From Bog-473 sp036489775 (lineage in GTDB: Bacteria > Actinomycetota > Acidimicrobiia > Acidimicrobiales > RAAP-2): a stretch of DNA of 64,000 bases. Under the pieces are notes generated by a model. The model searched no databases, was not told where the DNA came from, and worked only from the letters and a program-made list of their open reading frames with translations. The DNA lies in assembly GCA_036489775.1 (NCBI GenBank), contig DASXFC010000058.1, positions 62,001 through 126,000 on the forward strand, read 5' to 3'. Positions 24,789 through 32,724 of this stretch are shown here, in pieces (position 1 is the stretch's first letter; each line of letters starts with the position of its first letter). Made by a program: the position numbers and the translations under genes.

Positions 24789-26141
24789 CTACTCGGGATC
24801 GATGACCCGGGTGGCCTTGTAGCCAGCGCGCGGGATGGTGTCTCTGGCAAGGATCTCGACCGCCGCGGTGACACCCAATTGAGCCTTGATGTCGTTGACC
24901 GCCTTTTCGCGGGCACTTTGGGTAATGGCCGGATCTTCACTGGCCACTTCCACCCGGATGATCAGCTCGGCGGGACCGCCGTCGGGTTTGATCACCTGGT
25001 ACTCGAGCGAGGGCTCGCGCAGGGCTTGGACGCCGCGCAGGATGCCCTCGAGCTCAGCCAGCTGGAACCGCGTGCCCTGGCACTCGAGCAGATCCTTGAA
25101 ACGCCCGCCCCACAAACCACGGATGGAGGTTTCGCCGCACGGGCAGGGTTCGCGCAGGATGGTGCACGCTTCTTCGAGGTCGTAGCGCAGTAGGCCGTTG
25201 TCGCGGTCGAGAGTGGTCACGGTCAGGTTGCCCCACTCGCCGTCGGGCACTTCGAGACCCGTCGTGGGATCGACGGCCTGCACCACGGCCCAGTCCTCGT
25301 GGATGTGGGCACCGGGCGACTCTCCGCAGGGACCGCCCACGAAGCCGTAGCACTCGGCACCGGCTGTCATCAGCGGCATGCCACCGCGGCCCAGGCCGAA
25401 GCCGATGGGGGCCTTCAGTCCGGTCAGGCCGGCGTCCTCGAGCGGAATCCCCAGCTTGGTGGCCACCTCGAGAAAGCGGCCGGTGGCGAAACCCATGAAC
25501 GGGTGGTCCGGGGTGACCCGGGTCCAGAAACGGACGGCCTGCTCGGCCAGCTCGTCGGTATCGGGCGGGGGCACCCAGAGGCTGAGCATGCCGAAGTACT
25601 CGTAGGTCTGCTGCAGCATGACGCCGCCGCCGTAGAGGTAGGCCGGGTGGGCGTGGGTGATGATCTGGCCGGGCCGCTGTCCCAACCGCCACCAGTTGCG
25701 CGCCGCCGATTCGTATTCGATCCAGATGTCCTTGCGGGTCCACACCGTGATGGTGGGTTGACCGGTGGTGCCGGTCGAGGTGCCCAGCCGGACGGCGTGG
25801 CGCGGATCGGTGAATCGGTACCGGCCCCACGGCGGGGCCTCGGCCTCCGAGTCGCGCAGGTCCTGCTTGATGGTGGCGGGAATACGCGCCAGGTCGTCGA
25901 CACCCTTCACGTCGTCGGGCGAGGTGATGCCCGCTTGGCCCAATTTGGCCGCGAACAGGGGGACCGGGGTCTCGAGGATGCGCCGCACCATCTGGCGGAC
26001 CCGCCCGTCCTGCAGTTCCCGTCGCTGCCCCGCGTCCATGGCCTGGTGCGCCGGGTCCCAAAGCTTCTGGTCACTCGGACGGGGAATCGGGCCGATGGTG
26101 CCGGGACCGAACTGGGGCGTGGAGACTGGCGAACCTGACAT
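24789..26141 (-). CDS. Phenylacetate-CoA ligase-like AMP-binding enzyme (PaaK-type)
   Basis: This 450-residue PaaK-like ligase has the P-loop LGTSTGTTGQPTI, AECYGFVGGPCGES, then LLRYDLEEACTI and WGGRFKDLLECQG in the adenylate-forming C-terminal part. A CPCGE pair (EPCPCGETSIRG) matches a Cys pair seen in PaaK-type enzymes. ATG 26141 overlaps palindrome site 2 (26135-26150), and it starts within a few bases of the SRPBCC gene stop. It is third in the TetR-SRPBCC-ligase unit. It likely activates an aromatic or other carboxylate; the substrate is not identifiable. Confidence 0.88.
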   Translation of the reverse strand: MSGSPVSTPQFGPGTIGPIPRPSDQKLWDPAHQAMDAGQRRELQDGRVRQMVRRILETPVPLFAAKLGQAGITSPDDVKGVDDLARIPATIKQDLRDSEAEAPPWGRYRFTDPRHAVRLGTSTGTTGQPTITVWTRKDIWIEYESAARNWWRLGQRPGQIITHAHPAYLYGGGVMLQQTYEYFGMLSLWVPPPDTDELAEQAVRFWTRVTPDHPFMGFATGRFLEVATKLGIPLEDAGLTGLKAPIGFGLGRGGMPLMTAGAECYGFVGGPCGESPGAHIHEDWAVVQAVDPTTGLEVPDGEWGNLTVTTLDRDNGLLRYDLEEACTILREPCPCGETSIRGLWGGRFKDLLECQGTRFQLAELEGILRGVQALREPSLEYQVIKPDGGPAELIIRVEVASEDPAITQSAREKAVNDIKAQLGVTAAVEILARDTIPRAGYKATRVIDPE

Positions 26142-26150
26142 TGGCGTCAG
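26135..26150. promoter_or_regulatory. Catabolic-regulon palindrome, site 2 (PaaK-like gene start)
   Basis: CTGACATTGGCGTCAG has perfect five-base outer arms (CTGAC/GTCAG), a TG at the same central position as other sites, and the TGAC-N6-GTCA core. It overlaps the start codon of the PaaK-like gene and the stop of the SRPBCC gene. That is an unusual place for an operator unless there is an internal leaderless promoter. Confidence 0.5.
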
Positions 26151-26644
26151 TGTACTGATGGGTCCTGATCGGGCCCTTCGAGCACCTGCTGCATCAGCGT
26201 CAGTTCCTTCTCGAGTTGGACCAGGCTGCCGGCGGCCGCCGCCTCGAGCACCGAATCAGACAAACCGGGTGGCAGCGAGACCCACAAGGTGAGCGTGGCC
26301 TGGCAACCGACCGGGCGCTCGCGCACCACGAATTCCTCGTAGGCGTCGTTGGGACCGCGCATACCGGCACTCACCAGGGACGGTTCGACCACCTCTTGGG
26401 TCCACAGCTCGACCGCATGGGTCACGCCTGGCTTGCGGGCGTCGGCCAGTTCGAATTGGTAACGAGCTCCCTGTCCGTGGACGCCACCGACTCCATCCCC
26501 GTCGTTCACCCGGGACAGTTCGCTGACGTCGGGGTTGTAGTCGGGCAGGTTCTCGAAGTTCAGGCGGTAGGCCCAGACGATGGTGGCGTCGACCGAGAAG
26601 GTGGCCGAGGCCACTGCGGTGGGCGCGCTGGATGGTGCGGGCAT
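26147..26644 (-). CDS. SRPBCC (START-like) superfamily protein
   Basis: This 165-residue protein begins ATFSVDATIVWAYRLNFENLPDYNPDV, the usual first strand-helix of the SRPBCC/polyketide-cyclase fold, which forms a hydrophobic ligand cavity. The middle, YEEFVVRERPVGCQATLTLWV, and the C-terminal long helix fit the fold. Members bind lipids or aromatic or polyketide intermediates, and some are enzymes. Its start (ATG 26644) lies 10 nt after the TetR stop, so they are co-transcribed. The function is not known; ligand shuttling to the adjacent ligase is a guess. Confidence 0.8.
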   Translation of the reverse strand: MPAPSSAPTAVASATFSVDATIVWAYRLNFENLPDYNPDVSELSRVNDGDGVGGVHGQGARYQFELADARKPGVTHAVELWTQEVVEPSLVSAGMRGPNDAYEEFVVRERPVGCQATLTLWVSLPPGLSDSVLEAAAAGSLVQLEKELTLMQQVLEGPDQDPSVH

Positions 26645-26654
26645 CGACGCCTGA

Positions 26655-27278
26655 TCAGGTCGAAGGCGTCCCGGCCGCGCTGACGACCTGGAGGATCTGT
26701 ACGGTCTCCCGGGCCCGCGCCAGGATAAGGGCGTCGAGATCGTCGCCCTCGAGGTCGATCACCCCGGCCGCGTGCTGGACGAAGAGGCCCACCACCACAC
26801 CCGTGAGCAGGCGGGACACCGCGGCGGCCCCAGCGATGCCGGCCAGGTCAGGGCGGTTCTTGGTGATCCAATCCTCGATCGCGGTCTCGAAGGACGAGAA
26901 GAGGTCGACGCCCACGGCGCGGGCGGTCTCCTCATAACGCATGGCTTCACCGACCATGAGGCGGATGAACGATTCGACGTCGAACATGGAGCGCAGGACG
27001 TTGACGAGCAGGGCGAGGAAGGGATCGTCATCTTCGGGCTGGGGGCGCCGAGCCTTGATCGGCAGCATGCCCGACTCACCGAGGACCGCTTCGAGGAGCT
27101 CCCGCTTGGAGGGGAAGTAGTGGTACAGCGAGGCCACGTTGAGGTTGCAGGCGGAGGCCAGGTCCCGCATGCTGGTGCCATCCACTCCCCGTTGCGACAT
27201 CAGCTCGAGCGAGATCTGCAGGATGCGCTGCCGCGTCGAAATGGCCTCGGGCGGCGTCTCGGTGTCCATGCGGTCCAT
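26655..27278 (-). CDS. TetR-family transcriptional regulator (candidate regulator of the TGAC-N6-GTCA regulon)
   Basis: This 207-residue TetR repressor has the N-terminal HTH RQRILQISLELMSQRGVDGT...MRDLASACNLNVASLYHYFPSKRELLEAVL (about residues 17-65) and a ligand domain with FIRLMVGEAMRYEETARAVG. It is divergent from the cytochrome P450 gene, and the best palindrome in the window (27338-27357) lies between them. TetR proteins usually bind the palindrome in their own divergent promoter. I therefore infer that it controls this and the related sites, with an acyl-CoA or related ligand as likely inducer. Start ATG 27278 or 27269. Confidence 0.9.
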   Translation of the reverse strand: MDRMDTETPPEAISTRQRILQISLELMSQRGVDGTSMRDLASACNLNVASLYHYFPSKRELLEAVLGESGMLPIKARRPQPEDDDPFLALLVNVLRSMFDVESFIRLMVGEAMRYEETARAVGVDLFSSFETAIEDWITKNRPDLAGIAGAAAVSRLLTGVVVGLFVQHAAGVIDLEGDDLDALILARARETVQILQVVSAAGTPST

Positions 27279-27310
27279 TCTCGATCATGGAGTGGGGTTG
27301 GTCGAACTGC

Positions 27311-27340
27311 TTCGCAAACCCAACGATCGTTTGCTATACA
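27311..27340 (+). promoter_or_regulatory. Predicted promoter of the P450 operon, with an internal inverted repeat
   Basis: TTCGCA (27311-27316) and TATACA (27335-27340) form a -35/-10 pair with an 18-bp spacer. The spacer region also holds an inverted repeat, GCAAAC (27314-27319) and GTTTGC (27329-27334), and a 10-bp palindrome AACGATCGTT (27322-27331). This could be a second operator for the same or another regulator. The -10 box overlaps the operator at 27338-27357. Confidence 0.5.
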
Positions 27341-27357
27341 TGACACTGGTGTCATGT
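27338..27357. promoter_or_regulatory. Catabolic-regulon palindrome, site 3 (best copy, beside tetR)
   Basis: ACATGACAC-TG-GTGTCATGT is a perfect inverted repeat with 9-bp arms and a 2-bp centre, the longest of the seven sites. It starts inside the -10 box TATACA of the P450 promoter, so binding would block transcription start. Its position between a divergent TetR gene and the catabolic operon suggests it is the cognate autoregulatory operator. Confidence 0.8.
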
Positions 27358-27403
27358 CTGGGAGCACCCAGCGGCGGGGACACCACGGGTAGCGAGGGTA
27401 GCG

Positions 27404-28636
27404 ATGGAAACAGCTGAGGCCACGGCCGTGCCGTTCGATCCGTACGAATTGAAGGACGTGGTCTCGGGCACCATCCGAGACCCGTACCCGCGGATCCACC
27501 AGTTGCGGCGGCAGTCCGCCGTGCACACCGGCCCCATCGATCTGGGCGAGGGTGCCCAGATGGCCGACCCGAACCGGCCGACCCCGGTGACCGTCTTCGG
27601 CTTCGACGAGGTCGTCCAGGTCCTCCGCGACAACGAGACCTATTCGTCCATCGTCTACGAGGGGATCATGGGCATGGTCATGGGCCGGACCATCCTCCAG
27701 ATGGACGAGCCCGAGCACCGGGTGGCCCGTGCGCTGGTGGCACCGAGCTTCCGTTCGAAGGTGCTCGAGCGCTGGGAGGCCGACCTGGTCTCCAAGGTGG
27801 TCAACGACCTGGTCGACTCCTTCATCGACCGTGGCCGAGCCGACCTGGTCCGCGAGGTGACCTTCAATTATCCGGTCCAGGTGATCGCCCGCATTCTGGG
27901 CTTGCCCCGGGCCGACTACCCGACTTTCCAGCGTTGGGCCATCGAGCTGACCAGCGTGGCGGCCAACTGGGAGCGCGGCCTGAAGGCCTCGGCCGACCTG
28001 CGCGACTACTTCGCCGCCGTGATGGCCGAGCGTCGGAGCGCCCCCGGCGACGATCTCATCAGCGACCTGGTCCGTTGCGAGCTCGAGGGCGAGCGCCTGA
28101 GCGACGAGGAGATCTACTCCTTCCTCCGCCTGCTGCTCCCGGCCGGCGTGGAGACCACGTATCGGGCCACCGGCAGCCTGCTGATGGGGCTGCTCAACGA
28201 CCAGAGCCAGTTCGACGGGCTGTACCAGGACCGGTCCCTCTATCCCCAGGCCTTCGAAGAGGCGATCCGCTGGGAGCCACCGGTGACGGTGATCCTGCGC
28301 CAGGCCGTGGTCGACACCGAGCTGGCCGGCGTCAAGATCGAGCAGGGAGCCGACGTGGCCCTGCTGCTGGGGGCAGCCAACCGGGACGAGCGCAAGTACC
28401 TCGATCCGGACCGCTATGACATGTTCCGCGAGGTGCGCCAACACGTCGGCTTCGGCTTCGGCGTGCACGTCTGCCTGGGCATGCACCTGGCCCGGATGGA
28501 GTCCCGGGTGGCCATCAACACGCTGTTCGACCGGTTGGGGCGGTTTACGCTCGACCCTGATGCCGACCCACCCCACATCGAAGGCATGGCATTCCGTTCG
28601 CCGCTGTCGCTGCCGGTTGTTTTCAGCACACCCTGA
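27404..28636 (+). CDS. Cytochrome P450
   Basis: This 410-residue soluble bacterial P450 (CYP) is probably a monooxygenase. The I-helix motif LLPAGVETTYRATGS, the K-helix ExxR in FEEAIRWEPPV and the heme-binding loop FGFGVHVCLGMHLAR are all present, with the axial Cys at about residue 363. Full length suits class I P450s fed by a ferredoxin, and a 3Fe-4S ferredoxin gene is encoded two genes downstream. ATG 27404 follows GAGGGTAGCG. The promoter carries the palindrome at 27338-27357. The neighbouring thiolase and dehydrogenases point to steroid-side-chain, terpenoid or branched-acid substrates (inference). Confidence 0.95.
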   Translation: METAEATAVPFDPYELKDVVSGTIRDPYPRIHQLRRQSAVHTGPIDLGEGAQMADPNRPTPVTVFGFDEVVQVLRDNETYSSIVYEGIMGMVMGRTILQMDEPEHRVARALVAPSFRSKVLERWEADLVSKVVNDLVDSFIDRGRADLVREVTFNYPVQVIARILGLPRADYPTFQRWAIELTSVAANWERGLKASADLRDYFAAVMAERRSAPGDDLISDLVRCELEGERLSDEEIYSFLRLLLPAGVETTYRATGSLLMGLLNDQSQFDGLYQDRSLYPQAFEEAIRWEPPVTVILRQAVVDTELAGVKIEQGADVALLLGAANRDERKYLDPDRYDMFREVRQHVGFGFGVHVCLGMHLARMESRVAINTLFDRLGRFTLDPDADPPHIEGMAFRSPLSLPVVFSTP

Positions 28637-28669
28637 TCGGTCGTCCCCACCGCAGGAAGAGAAGCCGGC

Positions 28670-29833
28670 ATGACCCGCAGCCCGCTGCAAGACGCCGCCG
28701 CCATCGTCGGCATCGGCCAGACGGAATTCGCCAAGCAGATCGACCGGCCCGAGAGCGAACTGGCCTGTGAAGCGGTGAAGCTGGCCCTCGACGACGCCGG
28801 CATCCACCCCTCGGAGGTCGACGGGCTGGCCTCCTTCACTATGGAGACCACCGATGAGGCCACCATGGCCAAGAACATCGGCGCCGGCGACCTGACCTTC
28901 TTCTCGCAGGTGGGTTACGGCGGCGGTGCCGGCTGCGCCACCATCGGCCACGCCGCCATGGCCATCGCCACCGGGCAGGCCAGCGTGGTGGTGGCCTGGC
29001 GCTCGCGCAAGCGGGGAGCCCGCGGCTCCCGCCCCTGGGCCGCCGCGCCTTCGCGCCTGCCGATCCAGGCCCAGTGGACCCGTCCGGCCGGGCTGCTGCG
29101 CCCGGTCGACGAGGTGGCCATGCTGGCCCGGCGCTACATCCACCAGTTCGGCGGCGGGCGGGAGCAACTGGCCGAAGTGGCCCTGGCCGTGCGGGCCCAT
29201 GCCAACCGCAACCCGGCCGCGCTGATGTACGAGAAGACGATGTCACTCGACGACTACATGGCGGCGCGCTACATCTCCGAACCGCTCTGCCTGTTCGACA
29301 ACTGCCTCGAGACCGACGGCGCGCTGGCGGCGGTACTGGTGTCAGCGGAGCGGGCCCGGGACTGCCGCCAGCGGCCTGCCCTGGTCCATTCGTTCGGCCA
29401 GGGGCTCCATCGCCAGCACGAGTCGATGGTCAACTACTACTGCGACGATCCGTTGACCGGGCCGGCTTGGGCCTGCGCCACCAAATTGTGGTCGCAGTCC
29501 GAATTCGGTCCGTCCGATGTCGACGTGGCCCAGATCTATGACGCCTTCACGCCGCTCGTCCTGCTGTCCCTCGAGGGCTACGGCTTCTGCCAGCGCGGCG
29601 AGGCCGGCGACTTCGTGCTCGATGGAAACCTGCGCTGGGGCTCGGGTTCTCTGCCCACCAATACGTCGGGCGGCGGTCTGTCCGAGGCCTATGTGCACGG
29701 ATTCAACCTGATTAACGAAGGCGTACGGCAGATCCGGGGTACGTCCACGTCCCAGGTCGACGGGGCGCAAACCTGCCTGGTCACCTCGGGAGAGGGCGTC
29801 CCGACCAGTGCCATTCTGTTGCGGGCAGCGTGA
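28670..29833 (+). CDS. Thiolase-superfamily protein (lipid-transfer/Ltp2-like)
   Basis: This 387-residue protein has the Ltp/SCP2-thiolase layout: AAIVGIGQTEFAKQ at the N-terminus, GGGAGCATIGHAAMAIATGQ and a C-terminal region LPTNTSGGGLSEAYVHGFNLI with the family's G-x-H-G element. Ltp2-type members catalyse thiolase or aldolase (side-chain cleavage) chemistry in steroid degradation, usually with a DUF35 partner. No DUF35 gene is adjacent here; one exists at 57692-58132 with another paralogue. It begins 34 nt after the P450 gene, in the same operon. The exact reaction is unresolved. Confidence 0.88.
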   Translation: MTRSPLQDAAAIVGIGQTEFAKQIDRPESELACEAVKLALDDAGIHPSEVDGLASFTMETTDEATMAKNIGAGDLTFFSQVGYGGGAGCATIGHAAMAIATGQASVVVAWRSRKRGARGSRPWAAAPSRLPIQAQWTRPAGLLRPVDEVAMLARRYIHQFGGGREQLAEVALAVRAHANRNPAALMYEKTMSLDDYMAARYISEPLCLFDNCLETDGALAAVLVSAERARDCRQRPALVHSFGQGLHRQHESMVNYYCDDPLTGPAWACATKLWSQSEFGPSDVDVAQIYDAFTPLVLLSLEGYGFCQRGEAGDFVLDGNLRWGSGSLPTNTSGGGLSEAYVHGFNLINEGVRQIRGTSTSQVDGAQTCLVTSGEGVPTSAILLRAA

Positions 29834-29843
29834 GGAGGGCTCG

Positions 29844-30074
29844 GTGAGCGACGAGATCGAGGTGCGCATCGACTGGGACCGGTGCATGGGCTCGGGCAAC
29901 TGCGTCTTCTGGGCGCCGGCGACGTTCGACCTGGGCGATGACGGACACGCCGTGGTCATCGACGCCGCCGCCTCGCCCGAGGACCGTTTGCGGATAGCCG
30001 CCGAAGGCTGTCCGGTGGGGGCTATCTCGTTGTGGCGAGACGGCACGGCGTTCGGTGTCGGGGAGGATGCATAG
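29844..30074 (+). CDS. [3Fe-4S] ferredoxin (P450 redox partner)
   Basis: This 76-residue protein has the three-cysteine pattern of actinobacterial 3Fe-4S ferredoxins: DRCMGSGNCVFWAP (Cys-x5-Cys), then EGCPVGAI (Cys-Pro) near the end. The acidic mature sequence fits electron transfer to P450. GTG 29844 has the Shine-Dalgarno GAGGAGGG; a longer reading from 29808 is not needed. The stop overlaps the start of the next gene by 1 nt (TAGTG). No ferredoxin reductase is in the window. Confidence 0.92.
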   Translation: MSDEIEVRIDWDRCMGSGNCVFWAPATFDLGDDGHAVVIDAAASPEDRLRIAAEGCPVGAISLWRDGTAFGVGEDA

Positions 30075-32266
30075 TGCCGATCTCAGTGACCGAGGAGCAC
30101 GAGGCGTTGCGGCGAAGCGCGCGCCGTTGGCTCGAGACGCACTGCCCACCGAGCGAGCCGCGCCTGGTGGCCGAAGGCGACAGCACCGGCCGACCCCCCA
30201 GCTGGGAGAAGATGGCGGCTCAAGCGTGGCTCGGACTCCACGTGGCCGAAGACAACGGTGGTCAGGGTTTCACCTTGGGCGAGTTGGCCGTGGTGGTCGA
30301 GGAGATGGGGTACTCCCTCCTGCCGGGGCCGGTCCTCCCGACCCTATTGGTCGCTGCGGTACTGGCCCAGCACGGGAGTCCGGACCAGCGGGCCCGCTAC
30401 CTACCCGGCCTCTCCGATGGCACCACTCCGGGCGCCATCGCCCTCGGGACGGCCGCGATCTCGCGTGCGCAGGGGACGTTGGACGGCACGATTCGTCCCG
30501 TCCTGGGTCTCGACGACGCTGCGGTCGTGCTGGTCCCCCTGGTCGAAGGCGGCTGGTACCTGCTGCCCCCTGGGAGCGGGTCGATCGAGGGGCTCCGCGC
30601 CCTCGACGCCACGCGCGCACTGGGCCAACTGTCGCTCGACGGCGTCGCCATCGATGACGACGATCTCCTCCCGACGCTGCGCCGGGAGGACGTGTTGGAT
30701 CTGGCCCTCGTCTTGGTGGCGGCGGAAGGAGCCGGCCTGGCCCGCTGGTGCCTCGAGACGGCGTCGGACTACGCCAAGGTACGCGTGCAATTCGGTCGCC
30801 CCATCGGGCAGTTCCAGGCGGTGAAGCACGCGTTGGCCGACATGTTGGTGGCCGTGGAACAGAGCGCGGCGGTGGCCTGGGATGCCGCCGTGGCCTGGAG
30901 CACCGCGGGGGACGATGACGACAGTGACGAGACGGGGGAGCGGGCCTTGACCGCCCGGGTGGCGGGCGCGCTGAGTCTCGAATCGGCCGCGCACTGCGCC
31001 AAACAATGCATCCAGGTGCTCGGGGGCATCGGCTTTACGTGGGAGCACGACGCTCACTTCTATTTGAAGCGGGCCATGGCCAATCTCCAGTTGTTCGGCG
31101 ACGCGGGCTCGCTCGAGCGTGAGGTGGCGCGGCTGGCCCTGGCCGGGACGCGCCGAAGTTTGTCTTCGGACCTGCCGCCCGAAGCGGAAGAGGTTCGAGC
31201 CGTGATCGGTGCGCTCGTCCAGCAGGTGGCCCAATCACCCGACCAGCGCGCCGCCTTGGCTGAGGCGGGTCTGATCATGCCGCACTGGCCCGTTCCCTGG
31301 GGCCGGGGCGCTTCCGCGCTCGAGCAACTGGTCATCGACGAGGAGTTGGCGGCGGCCGGGGTCCTGCGCCCCCATCTGGCGGTGGGCGCCTGGGCCCTGC
31401 CGACGCTCATCGCGCACGGGACGCCCGAGCAGCAGGAACGCTGGGTGCGGCCCACGCTCCTGGGCCAGCTGGCCTGGTGCCAATTGTTCAGCGAGCCGGG
31501 GGCTGGCTCGGACCTGGCCAACTTGAGTACCCGGGCCGACCGGACCGACGGTGGGTACATCCTCAACGGCCAGAAGGTGTGGACATCGCTGGCCCAGATC
31601 GCCGACTACGGGATCTGCCTGGCCCGCACTGATCCGCAGGCAGGCAAGCACGCCGGCATCACCTACTTCATCGTCGACATGCATACCGAGGGGATCGAGA
31701 TCCGGCCTCTGCGCGAGCTGACCGGTGCCGCCATGTTCAACGAGGTCTTCTTCAACGACGTCTTCGTCCCCGACGACGTCGTGGTGGGCCAGCCCGGTGA
31801 CGGTTGGCGCATCGGTCGCACCACCTTGGCCAACGAGCGCGTTTCGATGTCCTCGGGGGCCTCCTTCGGCAACGGCGTCGAGTCGCTGCTGCGCACCGTC
31901 GACCGCCTCGGCGAGCGGTGCCCACCGAGCTTGCTGGGCCAGCTCGGGCACTTGCTGGTCGAGGCGCAGTCCATCGCCCTGCTCGGACAACGGGCCACCC
32001 TGCGCACGCTCTCGGGTGTCGATCCCGGCAGCGGTTCGAGTGTGCGCAAGCTGCTCGGGGTCGAGCACGAGCAACGGGTACAGGAACTGGGCATGGCACT
32101 CTACGGCGCGGACGGTGCCGTCCTCGATGGGAAGGCGCAGCGGTGGGAGGAGGGCTTCCTCTCGACCCGGTGCCTCACCATCGCCGGCGGCACTTCCGAA
32201 GTGCAGCGCAACGTCATCGCCGAGCGCATGCTGGGCCAGCCTCGCGATCCTGAGCCGGGGTCCTGA
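30074..32266 (+). CDS. Fused double acyl-CoA dehydrogenase (FadE34-like)
   Basis: This 730-residue protein contains two acyl-CoA dehydrogenase modules in tandem. Residues ~1-370 are the partner-type half (LGLHVAEDNGGQGFTLGE ... QVLGGIGFTWEHDAHFYLKRA). Residues ~380-730 are the other half (CQLFSEPGAGSDLANLSTRA, VWTSLAQIADYGICLARTDP, IAGGTSEVQRNVIAERMLG). The fused architecture resembles mycobacterial FadE34 (ChsE3), which dehydrogenates a steroid side-chain CoA thioester. The GTG at 30074 overlaps the ferredoxin stop, so it belongs to the same operon. The specific substrate cannot be inferred. Confidence 0.9.
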   Translation: MPISVTEEHEALRRSARRWLETHCPPSEPRLVAEGDSTGRPPSWEKMAAQAWLGLHVAEDNGGQGFTLGELAVVVEEMGYSLLPGPVLPTLLVAAVLAQHGSPDQRARYLPGLSDGTTPGAIALGTAAISRAQGTLDGTIRPVLGLDDAAVVLVPLVEGGWYLLPPGSGSIEGLRALDATRALGQLSLDGVAIDDDDLLPTLRREDVLDLALVLVAAEGAGLARWCLETASDYAKVRVQFGRPIGQFQAVKHALADMLVAVEQSAAVAWDAAVAWSTAGDDDDSDETGERALTARVAGALSLESAAHCAKQCIQVLGGIGFTWEHDAHFYLKRAMANLQLFGDAGSLEREVARLALAGTRRSLSSDLPPEAEEVRAVIGALVQQVAQSPDQRAALAEAGLIMPHWPVPWGRGASALEQLVIDEELAAAGVLRPHLAVGAWALPTLIAHGTPEQQERWVRPTLLGQLAWCQLFSEPGAGSDLANLSTRADRTDGGYILNGQKVWTSLAQIADYGICLARTDPQAGKHAGITYFIVDMHTEGIEIRPLRELTGAAMFNEVFFNDVFVPDDVVVGQPGDGWRIGRTTLANERVSMSSGASFGNGVESLLRTVDRLGERCPPSLLGQLGHLLVEAQSIALLGQRATLRTLSGVDPGSGSSVRKLLGVEHEQRVQELGMALYGADGAVLDGKAQRWEEGFLSTRCLTIAGGTSEVQRNVIAERMLGQPRDPEPGS

Positions 32267-32297
32267 GCCCATCCGGCGCCGGTAAGGTGACCGGGCG

Positions 32298-32702
32298 ATG
32301 AGCCCCCCGCCTGAGCAAGGCCGCAACGTCGACCCCGAGGACGACGTCTGGGCCTTCCCGTCGGAGCGCTATCTCAATGAGTGGGCGCCCAGTGTGCTGC
32401 ACGCCCAGAACGCCTGGATGGCCTCGATCGATTCTTTGCGAGCCCCGGACCGCAAGACACATGAGCTGATCCGGATGGTGTGCACGGTGATCGCCCGCGA
32501 GCTCGGCGGGGTGCAACGCCATGCCCGGCTCGCCGCCGAGGTCGGGGCCAGTTGGGACGAAATCGCCGGTTCGATCCTGCTGACCGAGCCGGCCTTCGGA
32601 ATCGTGCTGGCCATGCAGGCCCTGCCGGCCGCCCGCAAGGGCTTCAAGGAGGGCTCGGCCTGGACGGCCGAGGAAGACGACGAGGAGTCGCTCGAAGACT
32701 GA
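32298..32702 (+). CDS. CMD/AhpD-like family protein
   Basis: This 134-residue all-helical protein has the CMD-family core DRKTHELIRMVCTVIARELGG...RHARLAAEVGASWDEIAG. It lacks the CxxC redox pair and resembles the Cys-less member at 2430-3020. It ends in an acidic tail. The ATG at 32298 follows GTAAGGTGACC. It is the last gene of the P450 operon, and its stop codon falls inside palindrome site 4, which controls the next dehydrogenase. The function is unknown. Confidence 0.78.
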   Translation: MSPPPEQGRNVDPEDDVWAFPSERYLNEWAPSVLHAQNAWMASIDSLRAPDRKTHELIRMVCTVIARELGGVQRHARLAAEVGASWDEIAGSILLTEPAFGIVLAMQALPAARKGFKEGSAWTAEEDDEESLED

Positions 32703-32713
32703 CACCCGTGTCA
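32700..32713. promoter_or_regulatory. Catabolic-regulon palindrome, site 4
   Basis: TGACAC-CC-GTGTCA is a perfect inverted repeat lying immediately upstream of a -10-like TAGTTT (32714-32719) and the ATG at 32725. It overlaps the stop codon of the CMD gene. An initiation site here would give the dehydrogenase/ligase pair a short-leader or leaderless transcript under the same control as the P450 operon. Confidence 0.65.
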
Positions 32714-32724
32714 TAGTTTTGCCT

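Noticed and set aside
24500..24805. Possible small gene in the gap upstream of the histidine phosphatase
   Set aside because: No Shine-Dalgarno, no recognisable homology, and its end overlaps the PaaK-like gene on the other strand.
27200..29200. Long open frame on the minus strand opposite the P450 and thiolase genes
   Set aside because: It is antisense to two well-supported genes, has a His/Gly/Asp/Leu-skewed composition typical of a high-GC complement frame, and has no recognisable domain.
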